64,000 nt of DNA from Hedera helix (lineage: Eukaryota; Streptophyta; Magnoliopsida; Apiales; Araliaceae), in assembly GCA_947179155.2 (NCBI GenBank), contig OX359264.1, positions 5,001 to 69,000 of the forward strand, read 5' to 3'. Positions within the stretch are counted from its first letter, which is position 1, and every line of letters starts with the position of its first letter. This document shows positions 1 to 12,599 of this stretch, in pieces. A program made the position numbers and the translations under genes. The notes under the pieces were generated by a model that did no database searches, was not told the origin of the DNA, and saw only the letters and a program-made list of their open reading frames with translations.

Positions 1-2945
1 AACATTAAATTCACTTACTAATATTATTAATCACTAAATAATATTTTAAATCAATAATTTAATAACAGTTTAATCTAAATGTTACCAAGCATTCAATAAT
101 ATCATAATCTAATATTATTAATCTTTTAATAATATCTTAATCATTTTCTAAACTTATAAACAATTTATTTTAATTGTTTACACTTTACTAGTTAATGCAT
201 TTTTATCATTCTAAAATGCCATACCCATAAGATTTTATCAACAATGACTAAATCCCTCATCAAAAATCTGTGTATACCATATATAGGATTTTCAATCCAT
301 AAATCCTATTTTCTAAATTTTCAACATCACATCACATATTTAATTCATTTACTCATAACTAGTCCATTTCCATGAAAAATACCAAATTAGTTCTAAAACT
401 TCCTAAACTTACAGGGTATACTCCTGCTATGTATATGTACACCCAGTAAAATTTTCACAATTTTTGGAGTTAACCACAAAGAGTTATCCAGGTTTACTTT
501 TAAAATAGTTTTTTCCCGTAAAATCCATATCTCTCATTTTATACATCCAAAAATCACCATTTTTGGACACAATCTATAAAACTCATCATATTATCATCCC
601 AAAGTTTTCCAGAATTTTTAGAGAAATAAAAGTGGACGAAACTGCCCCTGGACCAAACTGAACAGTAACTATTTTTGGCCTTTTCAGATTTTCGGATAGT
701 TTTGGGGTCCTTCACGGAAACAATTATAAAACGAAATCTACAACTCCGATTGAGGTCCAGTCGGAGGCGTTGGACTCGTATTTTCCTGAACTATAGTTTT
801 CATTTATCAAACACCAAATTTGGAGTTTTCTAGGTCTCGAAAAACAGTGTTAAAGGGGTTGATCAGTAGCTAATTTTTCTGATTTTCCAACATGGATGTG
901 TTTTACTAAAAATTCCATAACTTTTTCATTTCACAATATTTTTAAGCCAAATAAAAGGGCTTTTGCTCAAGACTTAGAGATTTAACACACCTAGATCTCA
1001 AAACATTTTTCAGAACAAACAAAACTCATTCACTTTCATTTTTCCCAAATGTTTCCACATAAATCTCACATATATCACATGATACACCAACATAACTCTA
1101 GATTCAACCTTTTTATAAGGTTTTCACCAACTTGATCATAATATTTTGTAGATCCTAAAATAAAGTACATAAACTACACAAAGCTTTGATTAAACTAGAA
1201 AAAATTTCTTTTACCTTCCTTAGTTGCTTAAGTTAGACAATTTAAGCTTCATCCAATCACATCTTTACACATAATTAAGTCACATGACCCTCTCTCTTTC
1301 TTAATCCATATCATCATTTAATTATTACATCAACAAATATCTCATTACATGCTTATCTTCCCAATTAATTTACTTTGAATTCCTTTTGGCATCCACCAAT
1401 AAAATCTTGCCAACCAAAAAGGACTGCACATAAGCCATGTCTTCTCCTAGAAATACGGTCATGTCCATTCCATAATTAAGCAATGTTTTTGCTTTACAAT
1501 TATATCAACTTGGCACAAGCAATGACCATTAATTAACTAAAATATTTAATTCAATTAGACTTGTCATATTCAAGGTTTACTTGAATATTTACCTAACTCA
1601 ACTCATCAATTTTTTGATATCAAACTCTTAGGGTTAGTCCAATATTTTAATATCTCAAATAATTAGACTCCCTTTAATTAAATAATAATTTCAAAAAAGT
1701 AATTCCCAATCACTTAATAATTCAATTAAATACACTAGGGTTTATTCTGTTGGAAATAAATTCATAATTTAATTTACAATGGCTATCCTGAGTTTAAACT
1801 AATTATATTAAACCTATAAACAATAAGCAATACAATTATTACTATACACCAGATATAAACCTTAAATGGATACAACATCCAACTTCATACTCTTCCAGAA
1901 TCGCAATCTTTAAATATTTTTATTACACTTTCTACTCATATGAATGATTTAGCATACCAACCTATCACCCTTATATATAAAGGACAACATCTGAAAATGA
2001 TTTAAAATAATTTATATATGTTCTCTTAACATTTTGGTTTGTTAATCTATAGCACATTTAAGACATAAAAATCTTCACAAGTAATACTCACAGAAATAAT
2101 TTATTTTATCGCAGGGTTTTACTATAAAAGCACCTACGCTTCGATCTTGATGACTCGTTAGTCAATCTTTATCTTCGCCTCTACCAGAGTAATCAGCTTC
2201 CTTAAGCTCTTCTCTAATGTTTTGTTTTAAGCAAGGGTGAGCACGACGGCTCAGCAAGTCTAACAGTTTCACATAACACATAAACATATTTCATCATGCT
2301 TCATGCATCTTATGGTTTACAATGACTACATATCTCATACATATCATGCTTTGCATTTACTCTATGATTCATGCTATTCATGCATGTCAATTACAATTTC
2401 ATACAGTTTAATATATATAGAGCAATGAACTTAATCATCTACTGTATATCAACAGTTTATTTCAATTTGTATCACAAAGCACATCACCACATTATTGCAC
2501 ATAATAACATATACACACATAATAATTTTATAGTATTCTAAATCAGGCACATAATGCAATACGTTCTGAAAAACTTGTCTGGACTTGCATAACCAGCTTA
2601 CGCTAACCTTTCGCGTTCTTTGCACCACCTACACGGTATATGAGATCAACGGTGCATAATATCAGTTAAGGTTTGACTCAATACTAAATTTGTAAAGATA
2701 TTTATTTCTTCTTATCGTCCCTTTTTAAATCAATAGGCTTAATTTCATATTTTAGTCTCTCGTTGACTTAACTCAGTGTTTCACCGCAAACCTTTTTGTA
2801 CATAACCATGCAATTCCGACATATATTAATGTCACCGCATTAAAACATAGACCCTATATTTATTTAGGTCGATCCATCAATTAATCACTAATGGACCATA
2901 CCCTTGGTTTAACTTAATCACATCATTTATCTCGACAACTTATCA

Positions 2946-4040
2946 TAATATTACCCACCTTGGATAATATTTTAAATTTTACTATCAATTAGTAATAACT
3001 TATAATGTTATTTAATTGTTAAATAACACTTTAAATAATCATTACTATTATTAACTTATTTTTAATAATAGTTTACCTTAATCACTATTATTAATCTTTT
3101 AATAATAATTTAATTGCTTGCTAATATTATTACCCTTTAATAATATTTTAATTGACTTCTCATTATTATTAATCATTTTAATAATAATTTAATTGTTCAT
3201 CAATATTATCGATTATTTAATGATATTTGAAATCCTCACGTATCATTAGTAATTATTTAATAATGGTTCAACCCTTAACTATTATTACTCAATAGTTAAT
3301 TACTTGTTAAACAATATTATTTATTCTTTAATAATATTTTAAATCTTTATTTATCATTATTATTTATTTAATAATGATTTAACTCTTAACTATTATTATT
3401 TAATAGTTAATTAAATGCTAAATAATATTATTAATCCTTTAATAATATTTTAAATTAATTACATATCATTATTAATTATTGAATAATGATTTAATTCTTT
3501 ACTATTATTATTTAATAATTAATATTATAAATATATTTTAATTACTTAATAATCTTCTTCCGATTAAGTAATAATTTATCCCACTTAATGACCATTTAAT
3601 TATTATTTAATATGAAATAAATAATAATTAATTACTTAATTATCCATACTCATTATTTAATCTTAATTAAATAATAAACAATTATACTATTAACTCCAAC
3701 ATCATTTGATTACTATTTAATATATTAAATAGTAAGCAATTAACCCTCTTTAATTATTATTTAATGTTAATTAAATAATAATTATTTAATTAATTATCTT
3801 TATTTATTATTTACTCTTAACTAAATAATAAATAATTAGTTTAAACACTTTCTCATAATTTAATTACTATTTAATATAAATTAAATAATAATTACCTAGT
3901 TACCTCCTTTATTTACTAATTAATTAATAAATAATTATTTTCCTTAATTAAATAATATGATATAATTTAAATATCACATAATAATTTAATAATAATTTTC
4001 TTCAATTATTAGTTAATTAACATTCTACTAATGTACATTA
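2946..4040. repeat. AT-rich degenerate tandem array inside gypsy LTR
   Basis: About 1.1 kb is made almost only of A and T, with recurring phrases such as TTAATAATATT and TTAAATAATA spaced roughly 40-60 bp apart. It is the diverged, reverse-oriented counterpart of the more regular 39-bp array at 29528-30276. The period is irregular here, so it looks like an older copy of the same LTR-internal minisatellite. Confidence 0.5.
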
Positions 4041-5186
4041 TCACCTCAAAAAGTATTAAAAATACTTTCTTTTTTATTTAACTTTACTTACTATTTAATA
4101 CAACTTAAATAATAAGTAAGTAGGGTGATTAACATTTTTCCAGCATTTAAAAATACTTTTAACAATTTTTCATGTAATTAGTTAGCTTTAATCATTTAAT
4201 AATTATAGAAATTATCAAATGACATACTAAAAATACAAACTAAATTTTATAAAATAGTACACGAAATTCCAAGAAACTTTTCAGTTCGGACCTTTGCCGG
4301 AACCGGCAGGAAAAGTGGTGAACCGGTCAGTTGAAGGCTTCGGCCGGTTTATTTCAAAAAAAAAAGCCGACAATGGCTTTTTAGCATTTTCAGGTTCTGT
4401 CCATTTTTGGGGTCTTTTACAAAAACCTTAATAACTTAAGTTCTATAACTCCGATGGTACTCTACTTTATATCGTTGCGTTCATATCTTCTCGAACTACA
4501 ATTTTCCATTATCGGATTCATTTTTCAGACACGATTTGACCTCTGAAATCAGCCTGGAACCAGACTGTTCATGTAAAACTTCCGACAGTGGAGTGTTTTG
4601 CTAGAAAAATCATAACGAATTCATTTTAACTCGGATTTTAGTCATTCAAGTTTTAAAATTTACACAACTTTAAGATCTATCCAAAAAAATTGACGGATCA
4701 AAAATCCTACTTACGGCTCGTGAGCAGTAAATCCCTTTATGGACTGCAAAGTTTATAATTTTTCCGGTAAACTTGATTTTGTATATTTTGGCTAACTTTT
4801 TCACATAACCCATACTAAAATTATGTTAAACACTCTATAACACATATTTAACATCCTAAAATGTTTTTAAGCATTTAAAGTTTGATAATCATAAATCAAA
4901 CATAAAATTATATATAACCTCTAATATTAGGGTTTTAGGGTTTTAAATTACCTTTTGGATGTACAAGCTTGATTTCTTCTTCCTCCTTGGTGGTTTATGA
5001 AGCTAGAAGATATTAGACTCTTCTCCTTCATCCTTAGAACCCACGACCACTTCCTCATTTTTCTCTCACTAGAATTCTCTCTAGTTTGATATTTCTCTCA
5101 AGTTTTCTCTCACTAATAACTCAAGCTCTCAAATACAATGACTCTAGCAATTCTTATAAAAAGCTCCAAACTCTTGGATGATGGTT

Positions 5187-5197
5187 CTATTTATATA
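5187..5197 (-). promoter_or_regulatory. TATA box of the reverse gypsy LTR
   Basis: On the minus strand the sequence reads TATATAAATAG in a GC-flanked setting, about 1.04 kb inside the LTR start at 6232. The sequence downstream looks like a transcribed leader with TTGAGAG and GAGAGAAAA stretches. It fits the U3/R boundary of an LTR. No functional evidence is available. Confidence 0.45.
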
Positions 5198-6232
5198 GAG
5201 GGAAAACTATACTTACAAGGCTTGTAAGTAATCAATTTAGCTAGCAACTTTTGCTTGTCAAAGTTAGTCCACAAAATAAGGGATTTTTCCTAGATTTTTA
5301 GTACACAAATAGTACACTCATCAATCCTAGCTTCCCTTATAGACATGCCCGGCCATTCCCCTATTTTGACTCCAATTTCCAATTATTTTTATCAATCAAA
5401 TTGCCAATTAAAAGCTTCTAGAAGAATAGTCAAAATGTTTGACTTTAATTTGATTTAATTGGACACTATATTTAATTTAATTGGGCTAATTATTCCACCA
5501 ACATATTGGGCTTGGCCAATTAAATTATTGGACACCAAATTATCCTCTCATTAATTAGTTTATCAAACTAATTAATTAAATCAAGCACAATAAACCTTAT
5601 AATTAATTACACTAATTAAATATTTAATTAGGCTAGTCCACTGAAATATTAATTTGGGACTTCAAATATTATTCCCACTACACATTAATTGATGATCACA
5701 TTAATTAGTGTACCCATTTTGCTATTGAAACTATATTTAAATTAAATTGAATATTTAATTAATTTGCTCACTTATCAATTTCTTGATATTAAATATCTCT
5801 AGGTTAGTACACTAATTATCCAGATATTTTGGACTTATTAAATAATATATTAAATGTCCTTCGAAAGTTTTATTAATGACTAATTATATTAATTAGTCTA
5901 CTTGATTTATAATCACATGTGATGTTCAAAATTAACTGAACATTTTTATCAATGAACTTGCGTAACGATTTCTCGGCATTTTTCTTCTTTTAGAAATACT
6001 TCCTAATCAAATTTTATTCTCTTCATATACATCATAGGACCTTAGTCCTAAAAGTTCATGTCACACTTATTGAACCTTATTGGTTCTTGCTATAGCTCAT
6101 AGATTAAATAAAAATTTTAATTTAATCCAGTTTTTCACAATTCTATTCTCCACAACTAGGTTATCAAACTCTAACATTTATTAACTATTAAAAATCTTAT
6201 TTCTAATTCTTTCAAATATCCAGGATATTACA

Positions 6233-7564
6233 CAGCATATTACAATGCTTAATCATTTAAGTGCATGCTTTCCAAAACAAAATGATGGTTATATATATGT
6301 TAAGAGCTTAGAATGCTAAGTCCAAATGTTACTTTATGTGCTATATGGTATGAAATAGGTTTTCAAAACTTAAAATGTCAAACATGTTTTGTAATAAAAA
6401 TGAGTCAAGGAATGTATGCTAGAAATCAAGGAAAATAAAGATTTATGTGAAGTGCATGATGTTTAAGATTTACTTGTATGCTTTAAAGTATCAAAAAGTC
6501 AAAAATATGCATAATTTCTAGAAATTTGGCTGAGCGCACTTGTGCCCGGGAGGACCACAGTTGCGTCCGTGTGTTCTGTCAAGGATTTAGTACTGGAGCG
6601 CACCTGCGGTCATGATGAGCGCAGCTGCGACCAACCCTTCTGTCAATTTTTTATAGTACAACACACCTGCGGAGCAAAGGAGCGCACCTGCGATGCACCC
6701 AGCACACCTGCGCTTGGGACCAGTGCAGCTGCGCTCGACCCTCTTGTTTTCAAGTTGTGTCATTTTTCATGTTTTGTTATGTGGTCACCATACATTCCTA
6801 TATATGATCTAGTTGAACTACATGGATGTTTTAACATGTAGATTGAGCCTAAAATAAGAGAAAATATTCTAATGAACCTACTTTGGGTAGCGTTAAAGTA
6901 AAACACCGTGACTTTAACTTAAATGCATAAACCTATGTCATGATTACCTAACCTAAGTGGTACGTGTCATGTGTAAGCATGTGTGTGTAATGATTCTTGC
7001 TTTGTAAACGGGTACGCTTAAGTTATAAGATAAAAGTGATATACTATGTGATTGGTAACCGAGATACGAAGGGTTAATATTAAGGTTATGTACTAAATGT
7101 GAATCGAACTAGTGCGTTAGGGCTATCACGTATCTAAGTTAAATGATCAAGTTTGATATTTATGATCTCAAACTAATGAGTGGGCCGACATTGTTAACTA
7201 TGTAGACGTTAGACGAAGCAAAGCGTTAAACATAAATGACAACCGAGGCAAGTTTCAAACCTTACTCGAATTATATTCAGCAAGTTTTCTTTACTTATGC
7301 ACACGTTATTATTCTAAATAAATGTTTTGATTTTAAATGTCTATATTCCATGATCGCACCTACGAGCATTTCAAAAGTCTTTCAATAAGTGAATCGACTT
7401 TACATTTTAAAGTCCTTATGCATAACTGTGTTATGAAATACGAGTCTAAGCCATTATTCGGCTAGATCAATTAATGCCATGATAAATGGAATTCTATGAT
7501 TTTTAATGCTAAATCAAACCATATTATACTGATGCGGTATCTGTTAAAGCTGAAATGAACAACA
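6233..7564. other. Gypsy-like non-coding remnant, no gene seen
   Basis: No coding frame here resembles a known protein. The stretch is AT-rich except for a GC-rich insert at 6536-6745. Its style (long LTR- or UTR-like sequence with CGAGGCAAGTTTC and TTACTCGAATTA) suggests internal or LTR sequence of a Tekay-like gypsy element. The 99-codon open frame at 6542-6841 lies over the GC-rich repeat and is not convincing as a gene. Confidence 0.35.
6536..6745. repeat. Degenerate GCGCASCTGCG motif cluster
   Basis: About six spaced copies of a near-palindromic motif of the type GCGCACCTGCG or GCGCAGCTGCG occur within 210 bp, for example near 6597, 6620, 6665, 6691 and 6730. The surrounding DNA is strongly AT-rich, so the cluster stands out in base composition. 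Similar CG-bearing motif clusters are common in gypsy LTRs, but the role is unknown. Confidence 0.45.
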
Positions 7565-8432
7565 TGTTAGAGTTCATGCCCTAATGGCCAATTATTTAAT
7601 ATAATTGCTTAACATTTTTGATATTATATTTGATTGAATAAATGAATTATTTTATTATGATTTTATTTACTGCGTTATATAAATGTTAGCATAATAAAAG
7701 CCCTTAGAATAGTGATACGAATTATATTGCTTCAAGTATGTGACTTAAACATGAGATTATATAATTACAATTAGTATCATTGCTCTTAAATGTCCCTAGT
7801 CTAGTATCATTGTTAATGGGACAATAATGATACATTGAGACTAGTATGTGGATTGACTGATGGCCAAATCTCATTGGTCATAACTATATGAGATATTGAG
7901 TCAATGCATAAGTACATGTTAGAGAACAATGTACTGGACAGACCCACCATGAGAATTCTACGTGGAGCATTATGCAAAGTGTCATAAGAAATTCTCATAG
8001 TGACAATGATGTAATGATCTTCTGACCTGAAATCACTATATTATTACACGATAATTTATATACTTTAATATCATCAAAGGTCACCTTTTATAGGGTGGAC
8101 AATAAAGGTGATTATTGGATACATCGTGAATCGTGTGAGGAATATGAGTGATCTAGATGGAATTTAACCCTCCTATATATTAGGGGTGATATCCACAAGC
8201 CTCTTGATTGAGTAAGACTATAAAATGTATGGCCATGATCAAATAGTGATTTATTTCATATAGTTTACTCATTGATCAAGAAAACTCAGATTAAATTATG
8301 AAGAATATGACACATTCCATGCGTAGAGTTTAATCTAGGATGTCAAGGTTAAAAGGATTAAATTACATTGAAACATTGGTCACAAAAAGGTTGCATCGAA
8401 TCACCGATCTTATTATTACTTGGGTAGCAGTG
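7565..8432 (+). mobile_element. Truncated LTR-like fragment, family uncertain
   Basis: The segment starts with TGTTAGAGTTCATGCCCTA, a clean TG-type LTR start, and runs about 870 bp without coding capacity. It stops abruptly at 8432, where sequence shared with the Athila-like LTR begins. It carries phrases often seen in plant Copia-type or non-autonomous LTR elements, such as CTTGGGTAGCAGTGATG at its right edge. No second LTR and no target duplication were found. The Copia-like assignment rests on general resemblance only. Confidence 0.35.
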
Positions 8433-9219
8433 ATGAATTGGAGATTGAAGAAGCGCTACAAATATTTTATCCTTTATTCTTTTATCTTTAATTTTTGCTA
8501 CGATGTTGTTTAATTTGTGGAATTCTTTTTATTTACTTATGAACTAATTTTATTTTAAAATTACAATGGAACCCAATGTTTAGTATAAATTAATTCTCTC
8601 TTGTTTCAATTATTAATCTTTATAATTCATTTATCATATTTTATGCTTACATGTTATAATTGTTTGGCCATACAATTATTTGATTTCCTAGATGGCATTG
8701 GAAGATAAAATCTAGGTTTTGATCTAAATATGATAACATGCATTACGTATAAAATAGGAATATATTTATATGTTGCATGTAAGTGTTTTGGGAATTTAAA
8801 CTTAATGAATCTATTCTTAATTATTTTACATAGGAATATAGTAGATTAATTGGAATAGATATTTTTGTCAAACTCTTGGAAAAGGTTTAATAAATATTTA
8901 TGAATTTCCGCTTCATGAATTATATCGATTAACTAGTTGTCATGAGAGTGAAAATATTCATGCGAAACATTGGGGGAAGTTGTAGTCTTAACTTTTAAAT
9001 CTGATATTCATCTTTGCTTAACAATTTGCTTATTTTAGTTAGTTAATTTAATTTCATAAAACTTGAATCGGTTGTTTAAATAAAATTGAGTTGATATAAA
9101 ACTAGTACTTGAATATTATTATTATTATTTCCTCGTGGGATCAATACTTTACTTACTATTATATTACTTGTTGGCCACGTATACTTGCGTGAATTTGTCT
9201 ATACATAAATCTGACAACA
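8433..9219 (+). repeat. 5' LTR of A1, missing U3 and promoter
   Basis: It matches 13919-14704 almost base for base and ends in ATCTGACAACA just before the primer site. The first about 685 bp present in the 3' LTR, including its TATA box (13828-13835), are absent. At the break point the sequence switches directly to an unrelated LTR fragment. The element therefore has no own 5' promoter in this copy. Confidence 0.8.
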
Positions 9220-9225
9220 AGTTTT

Positions 9226-9244
9226 TGGCGCCGTTGCCGGGGAA
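9226..9244 (+). other. Primer binding site, tRNA-Asp type
   Basis: TGGCGCCGTTGCCGGGGAA lies 6 bp inside the 5' LTR end. The first 18 bases are complementary to the 3' end of plant tRNA-Asp(GUC), the usual primer of Athila-type elements. The site is intact. Confidence 0.85.
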
Positions 9245-9437
9245 ATATTTTTAATAATTAGTTCAATATTAGTTACAATCAATTCGATTTTAATTTAAAC
9301 GTTTCTAATTTTTTGTATTATCTGCTTTTGCAGGTTTTCATCAAGTGTTAGCAATTGCAAGTCATCGATCATAGCTTAAAATTCCGCTAACGTAACATTA
9401 CGTTTTCCCGGAATCTTAAGGTTTGAGAATATAAAAT

Positions 9438-11104
9438 TTGTGTATGAACACGAGATCGAAGGGACAAGAGCCAACTCCATACATAGACGAGATCGAGAGA
9501 AGGTGCCGAGCATTGAAAAGAGTTTGCCAAGAAACCGAACAGGAACAAGGCAACATGGAGGCTGACGAGCAGAAATCATTGAGGGACTACGCAATGCCAC
9601 GAGTTACGGAGATCCAATCAAGCATTCAAAGGCCCGCAATTCAGGCTAATACCTTTGAGATCAAGCCTGGTACGATCCAAATGATTCAAAACTCTGTGCA
9701 GTTTGGGGGTTTACCGAATGATAACCCAAACGATCACTTAGTTAGCTTCTTGGAGATTTGTGACACCTTCAAGTACAATGGTGTTACGGAGGATGCAATT
9801 CGACTCAGACTATTTTCTTTCACACTCCGTGATAAAGCAAAGAGCTAGCTTCATTCACTACTGCCAGGTTCCATCACTACATGGAATGATTTGCCGCAAA
9901 AGTTTCTCGCAAAATTTTTCCCACCAGCCAAAACAGCTAAGATGAGGAACGATATCACTTCTTTTGTTCAGCATGATGCAGAATCACTCTATAAAGCGTG
10001 GGAAAGATTTAAGGACTTGTTGCGACGATGTCCTCACCATGGCATTCCCAAATGGTTGCAAGTCCAGACGTTTTACAATGGGTTATTTAGTAATACAAGG
10101 ACGAGTATCGATGTCGCGGCAGGAGGAGCATTGATGGCCAAGAATTTTGATGATGCCTACGAGTTGCTAAAGACAATGGCAGCAAATAATTATCAATGGC
10201 CATCTGCAAGGATGAATCAACAAAAGGTAGCTGGAATTTATGAGGTAGACGCGGTGACGGCATTGGCAGCACAGGTTGCTACATTAACAAAGAAGATCGA
10301 TGCTTTAGAAGGAAAGCCGATACAGAATATAACAGCTATTTGTGATTTATGTGCAGGAAGGCATCCAAGTGAACAATGTGCAATCAACGTAGAATCAGTA
10401 CAGTTCGTTGGAAATTAGCACAGGAAGCAAAATAGCAACAATTACAATACAGGGTGGATGAATCATCCCAATTTCTCATGGAGCAACAATCAAGCACAAT
10501 AACCTGCTCCAAAACAACCATACCCACCCGAATTTCAGAATCAAGTCCCATCGCAGCAGGAGAGGAAGACAAATTTAGAGGAGTTACTTTCTAGGTACAT
10601 TGCACAGAATGAGACAAGGATAAACAGTCAAGAAGTGTCGATCCGAAATCTAGAAAATCAGATGGGGCAGCTTGCGAATGCCATCAACAACCGCCCCCAA
10701 GGTACATTACCAAGCAACACGGAGGTCAATCCTAGACGAGATGGTAAAGAACAGTGCAAGGCAATAACACTTTGTAGCGGTAAGACGTTACCCGAAGTTG
10801 TTGAGAAAACTCCCAATCAGACACAGAAAGATAATAGTGAGGGAGACAAGCAAGATGAAAGTAATGGAGAGCGGGAGACGCCAATGTTAAAAAAAGATGC
10901 AGGCAAACAGAGCTCTATTATACCACCTGTACCTTTCCCCCAACGACTGCAGAAATCAAAGTTGGATAAATAATTCTTAAAATTTTTGGAAGTGTTCAAG
11001 AAGCTGCAGATCAACATTCCATTTACCGATGCACTAGAGCAGATGCCGACCTATGTAAAGTTCATGAAACATATCTTATCCAAGAAGAGAAAGTTAGGCG
11101 AAAT
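9438..11104 (+). pseudogene. gag: Athila-type gag, broken
   Basis: This encoded the capsid/nucleocapsid polyprotein of element A1. One reading frame from the ATG at 9438 carries Athila Gag features: a DYAMP block, QANTFEIKP, a capsid core with AIRLRLF and LYKAWERFKDLLRRCP, FYNGL, a NYQWPS stretch, and a C-terminal CKAITLCSGKTLP segment leading to FPQRLQKSKLDK. Four in-frame stops interrupt it: TAG 9846-9848 (a conserved Trp position), TAG 10416-10418, TAA 10500-10502 and TAA 10971-10973 (a Gln position). A one-base frame slip near 11100-11107 separates it from PR. The cysteine-bearing segment around 10340-10380 (CDLCAG, then HPSEQC) is a degenerate zinc knuckle. It cannot make a full Gag. Confidence 0.85.
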
Positions 11105-11748
11105 TTAAAACAGTGGCGTTAACTGAGGAGTGCAGTGCAATACTTCAAAAGAAGTTACCACCAAAGCTCATGGATCTGGGTAGCTTCACAATTCCATGCA
11201 CGATTCGCAGAAAATTTTTTGGAAGAGCGTTATGTGATTTGGGAGCCAGTATCAACTTGATGCCGCTCTCAATTTACCAGCAGTTGGGATTAAAAGAAGC
11301 AAAACCTACGAATGTCACACTGCAACTTGCGGACAAATCACTAACTTATCCACGAGGCATAGTTGAAGACGTCTTAGTCAAGATGAACAAATTTATTTTT
11401 CCAGCTGATTTCATAGTCTTAGACTTTGAGGAAGATCGGGATATACCGATTATTCTTAGGCTCCCATTCTTGGCCACAGGGAGAACACGAATTGATGTGC
11501 AAAAAGGCGAATTAACTATGAGAGTTCAAGATGAAGAGGTGACCTTCAAGGTGTTTAATGTAATGGAATCTCCAAGTGATCAAGAAGAATGCTTTCAGAT
11601 TAATGTTTGGGGTTTGAAAGGTCAGTGTTATTGGAGGAAGAAAGATGAACGCAAGTTTGGGGGTCTCAAGTCTCAAGGAAAAGTTGTGCGAGTGGTCAAG
11701 GCATGGCTTCCAAAGCAATTCATCAAGCATAAATTCGATCCAGACTAG
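11105..11748 (+). pseudogene. pro: Athila-type retropepsin (aspartic protease), frame-shifted from gag
   Basis: The open frame begins with KTVALTEECSAILQ, typical of the Gag-PR junction in Athila elements. The active-site motif DLGAS is at 11236-11250, followed by INLMPLS, QLADKS, YPRGIVEDVLVK and FIFPADFIVLD. The second conserved strand reads IILRLPFLATGR, so the usual ILGRPFL motif has lost its Gly. The C-terminal about 60 residues (QINVWGLKGQ to HKFDPD) are not RT-like and end at a stop at 11746-11748. In complete elements RT would follow, so this is a truncated pol. The 211-codon frame itself is open, but initiation would depend on the broken gag frame upstream. Confidence 0.8.
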
Positions 11749-12110
11749 AGAAAGGGGAGTAGTCAGGCTGAGACTTAAAAATAAGCGCTTATTGGGAGGC
11801 AACCAAAGTTTTAGTTTTAGTTTTTAGTTGTTATTATTTTATTTTATTTTATTTTATTTTTAGTAGATTTTTCTTAGTAGTAAATTTTAGTTTATTTTGT
11901 TTTTGTTTTTTGTCAGGTTAATTCAATGCAGCTCCGACTAAGCAGATGAGGAGGAAAAATGCTACATATTCAGGGGAGTCCCTTGTTCTTAATTTTCTTT
12001 ATTTTATACATTGAGGAAAATGTCTGTTTTAAGTTTGGGGGTGTGGGCAAATTTAAAAGAATTTTTCAAATTTTTAGGTTTTATTTTTGTTTTAGAATTT
12101 TGTGAGTAAA

Positions 12111-12221
12111 TTCACTGCAAACCCTCACGAGACACAACTCGTCCACTTGGGGTAACCATGGGGTTTAAAGGCTTGTTGCACATGCTAAGTGCAATTGTAT
12201 TTCCTACGAAAATAGGGTGAT
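12111..12221 (+). promoter_or_regulatory. Conserved non-coding block of Athila-like elements
   Basis: The block runs from CACTGCAAACCCTCACGAG through CTCGTCCACTTGGGGTAACC and GGCTTGTTGCACATGCTAAG to CCTACGAAAATAGGGTG. The same order occurs on the minus strand at 44353-44460 (A2) and, split by the A2 insertion, at 41703-41753 plus 47632-47693 (A4). ACGAG and CTCGT can pair across a 6-nt loop. A packaging, dimerisation or RNA-processing signal is possible; this is inference from conservation alone. Confidence 0.55.
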
Positions 12222-12599
12222 TTAGTTTTTAGGTAGAGTCTCTTGGGCAATGAAAAAAAATTGAATTAAATTTTAGTCAATGATAAAATTGGTTTTTATT
12301 TAATAACTTTTGAAAAATGGATAAATTTTTGCACAGTTTGAATTTTGACTTTTTATTAGTTATTATTTTATTTGAGATCCTTTAAATTTTTATGCACATG
12401 TCTAAGTGTTTGAGCTACTTTTAACTTAAGGGAAGTTTATCGGGTTAAATGCTCATAATAGATATTTTTGAATTCTATATTTTTATTTGATCGTAACTTG
12501 AAGTGAAATTGTGGTAAAATATGATTTAGGAGAGATGATTTAAGTGAATTTTATGGGATTATTAAAATTAATTTATCTTGTGGAGGAAATTATGTAATG

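Larger units (their letters stand above)
1..6232 (-). mobile_element. Reverse-oriented Ty3/gypsy LTR-derived block (solo or truncated LTRs)
   Basis: Read on the minus strand, the block begins at 6232 with TGTAATATCCTGG, the usual TGTAAYAYCC start of Tekay-type chromovirus LTRs. A TATA box follows about 1 kb downstream (5187-5197), then a transcribed leader, an AT-rich array, and segments resembling other gypsy LTRs (4260-4800 and 400-1000). The stretch near 2100-2260 is homologous, on the opposite strand, to about 31075-31200, and the AT array matches the type at 29528-30276. So the same LTR family occurs twice in the window in opposite orientations. The segment 1-1750 repeats parts of the U3-like sequence at 5450-5850, so more than one LTR copy may be present. 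The inner end could not be fixed and no protein-coding remnant is visible. Seen directly: the start, TATA and cross-homologies. The Tekay assignment is inference. Confidence 0.5.

Noticed and set aside
6542..6841. 99-codon plus-strand open frame
   Set aside because: It lies over the GC-rich repeat cluster, has odd composition (many Cys) and no recognisable domain.
9226..9244. tRNA-like sequence at the primer site
   Set aside because: Only the 18 bases complementary to the tRNA 3' end are present. It is a primer site, not a tRNA gene.
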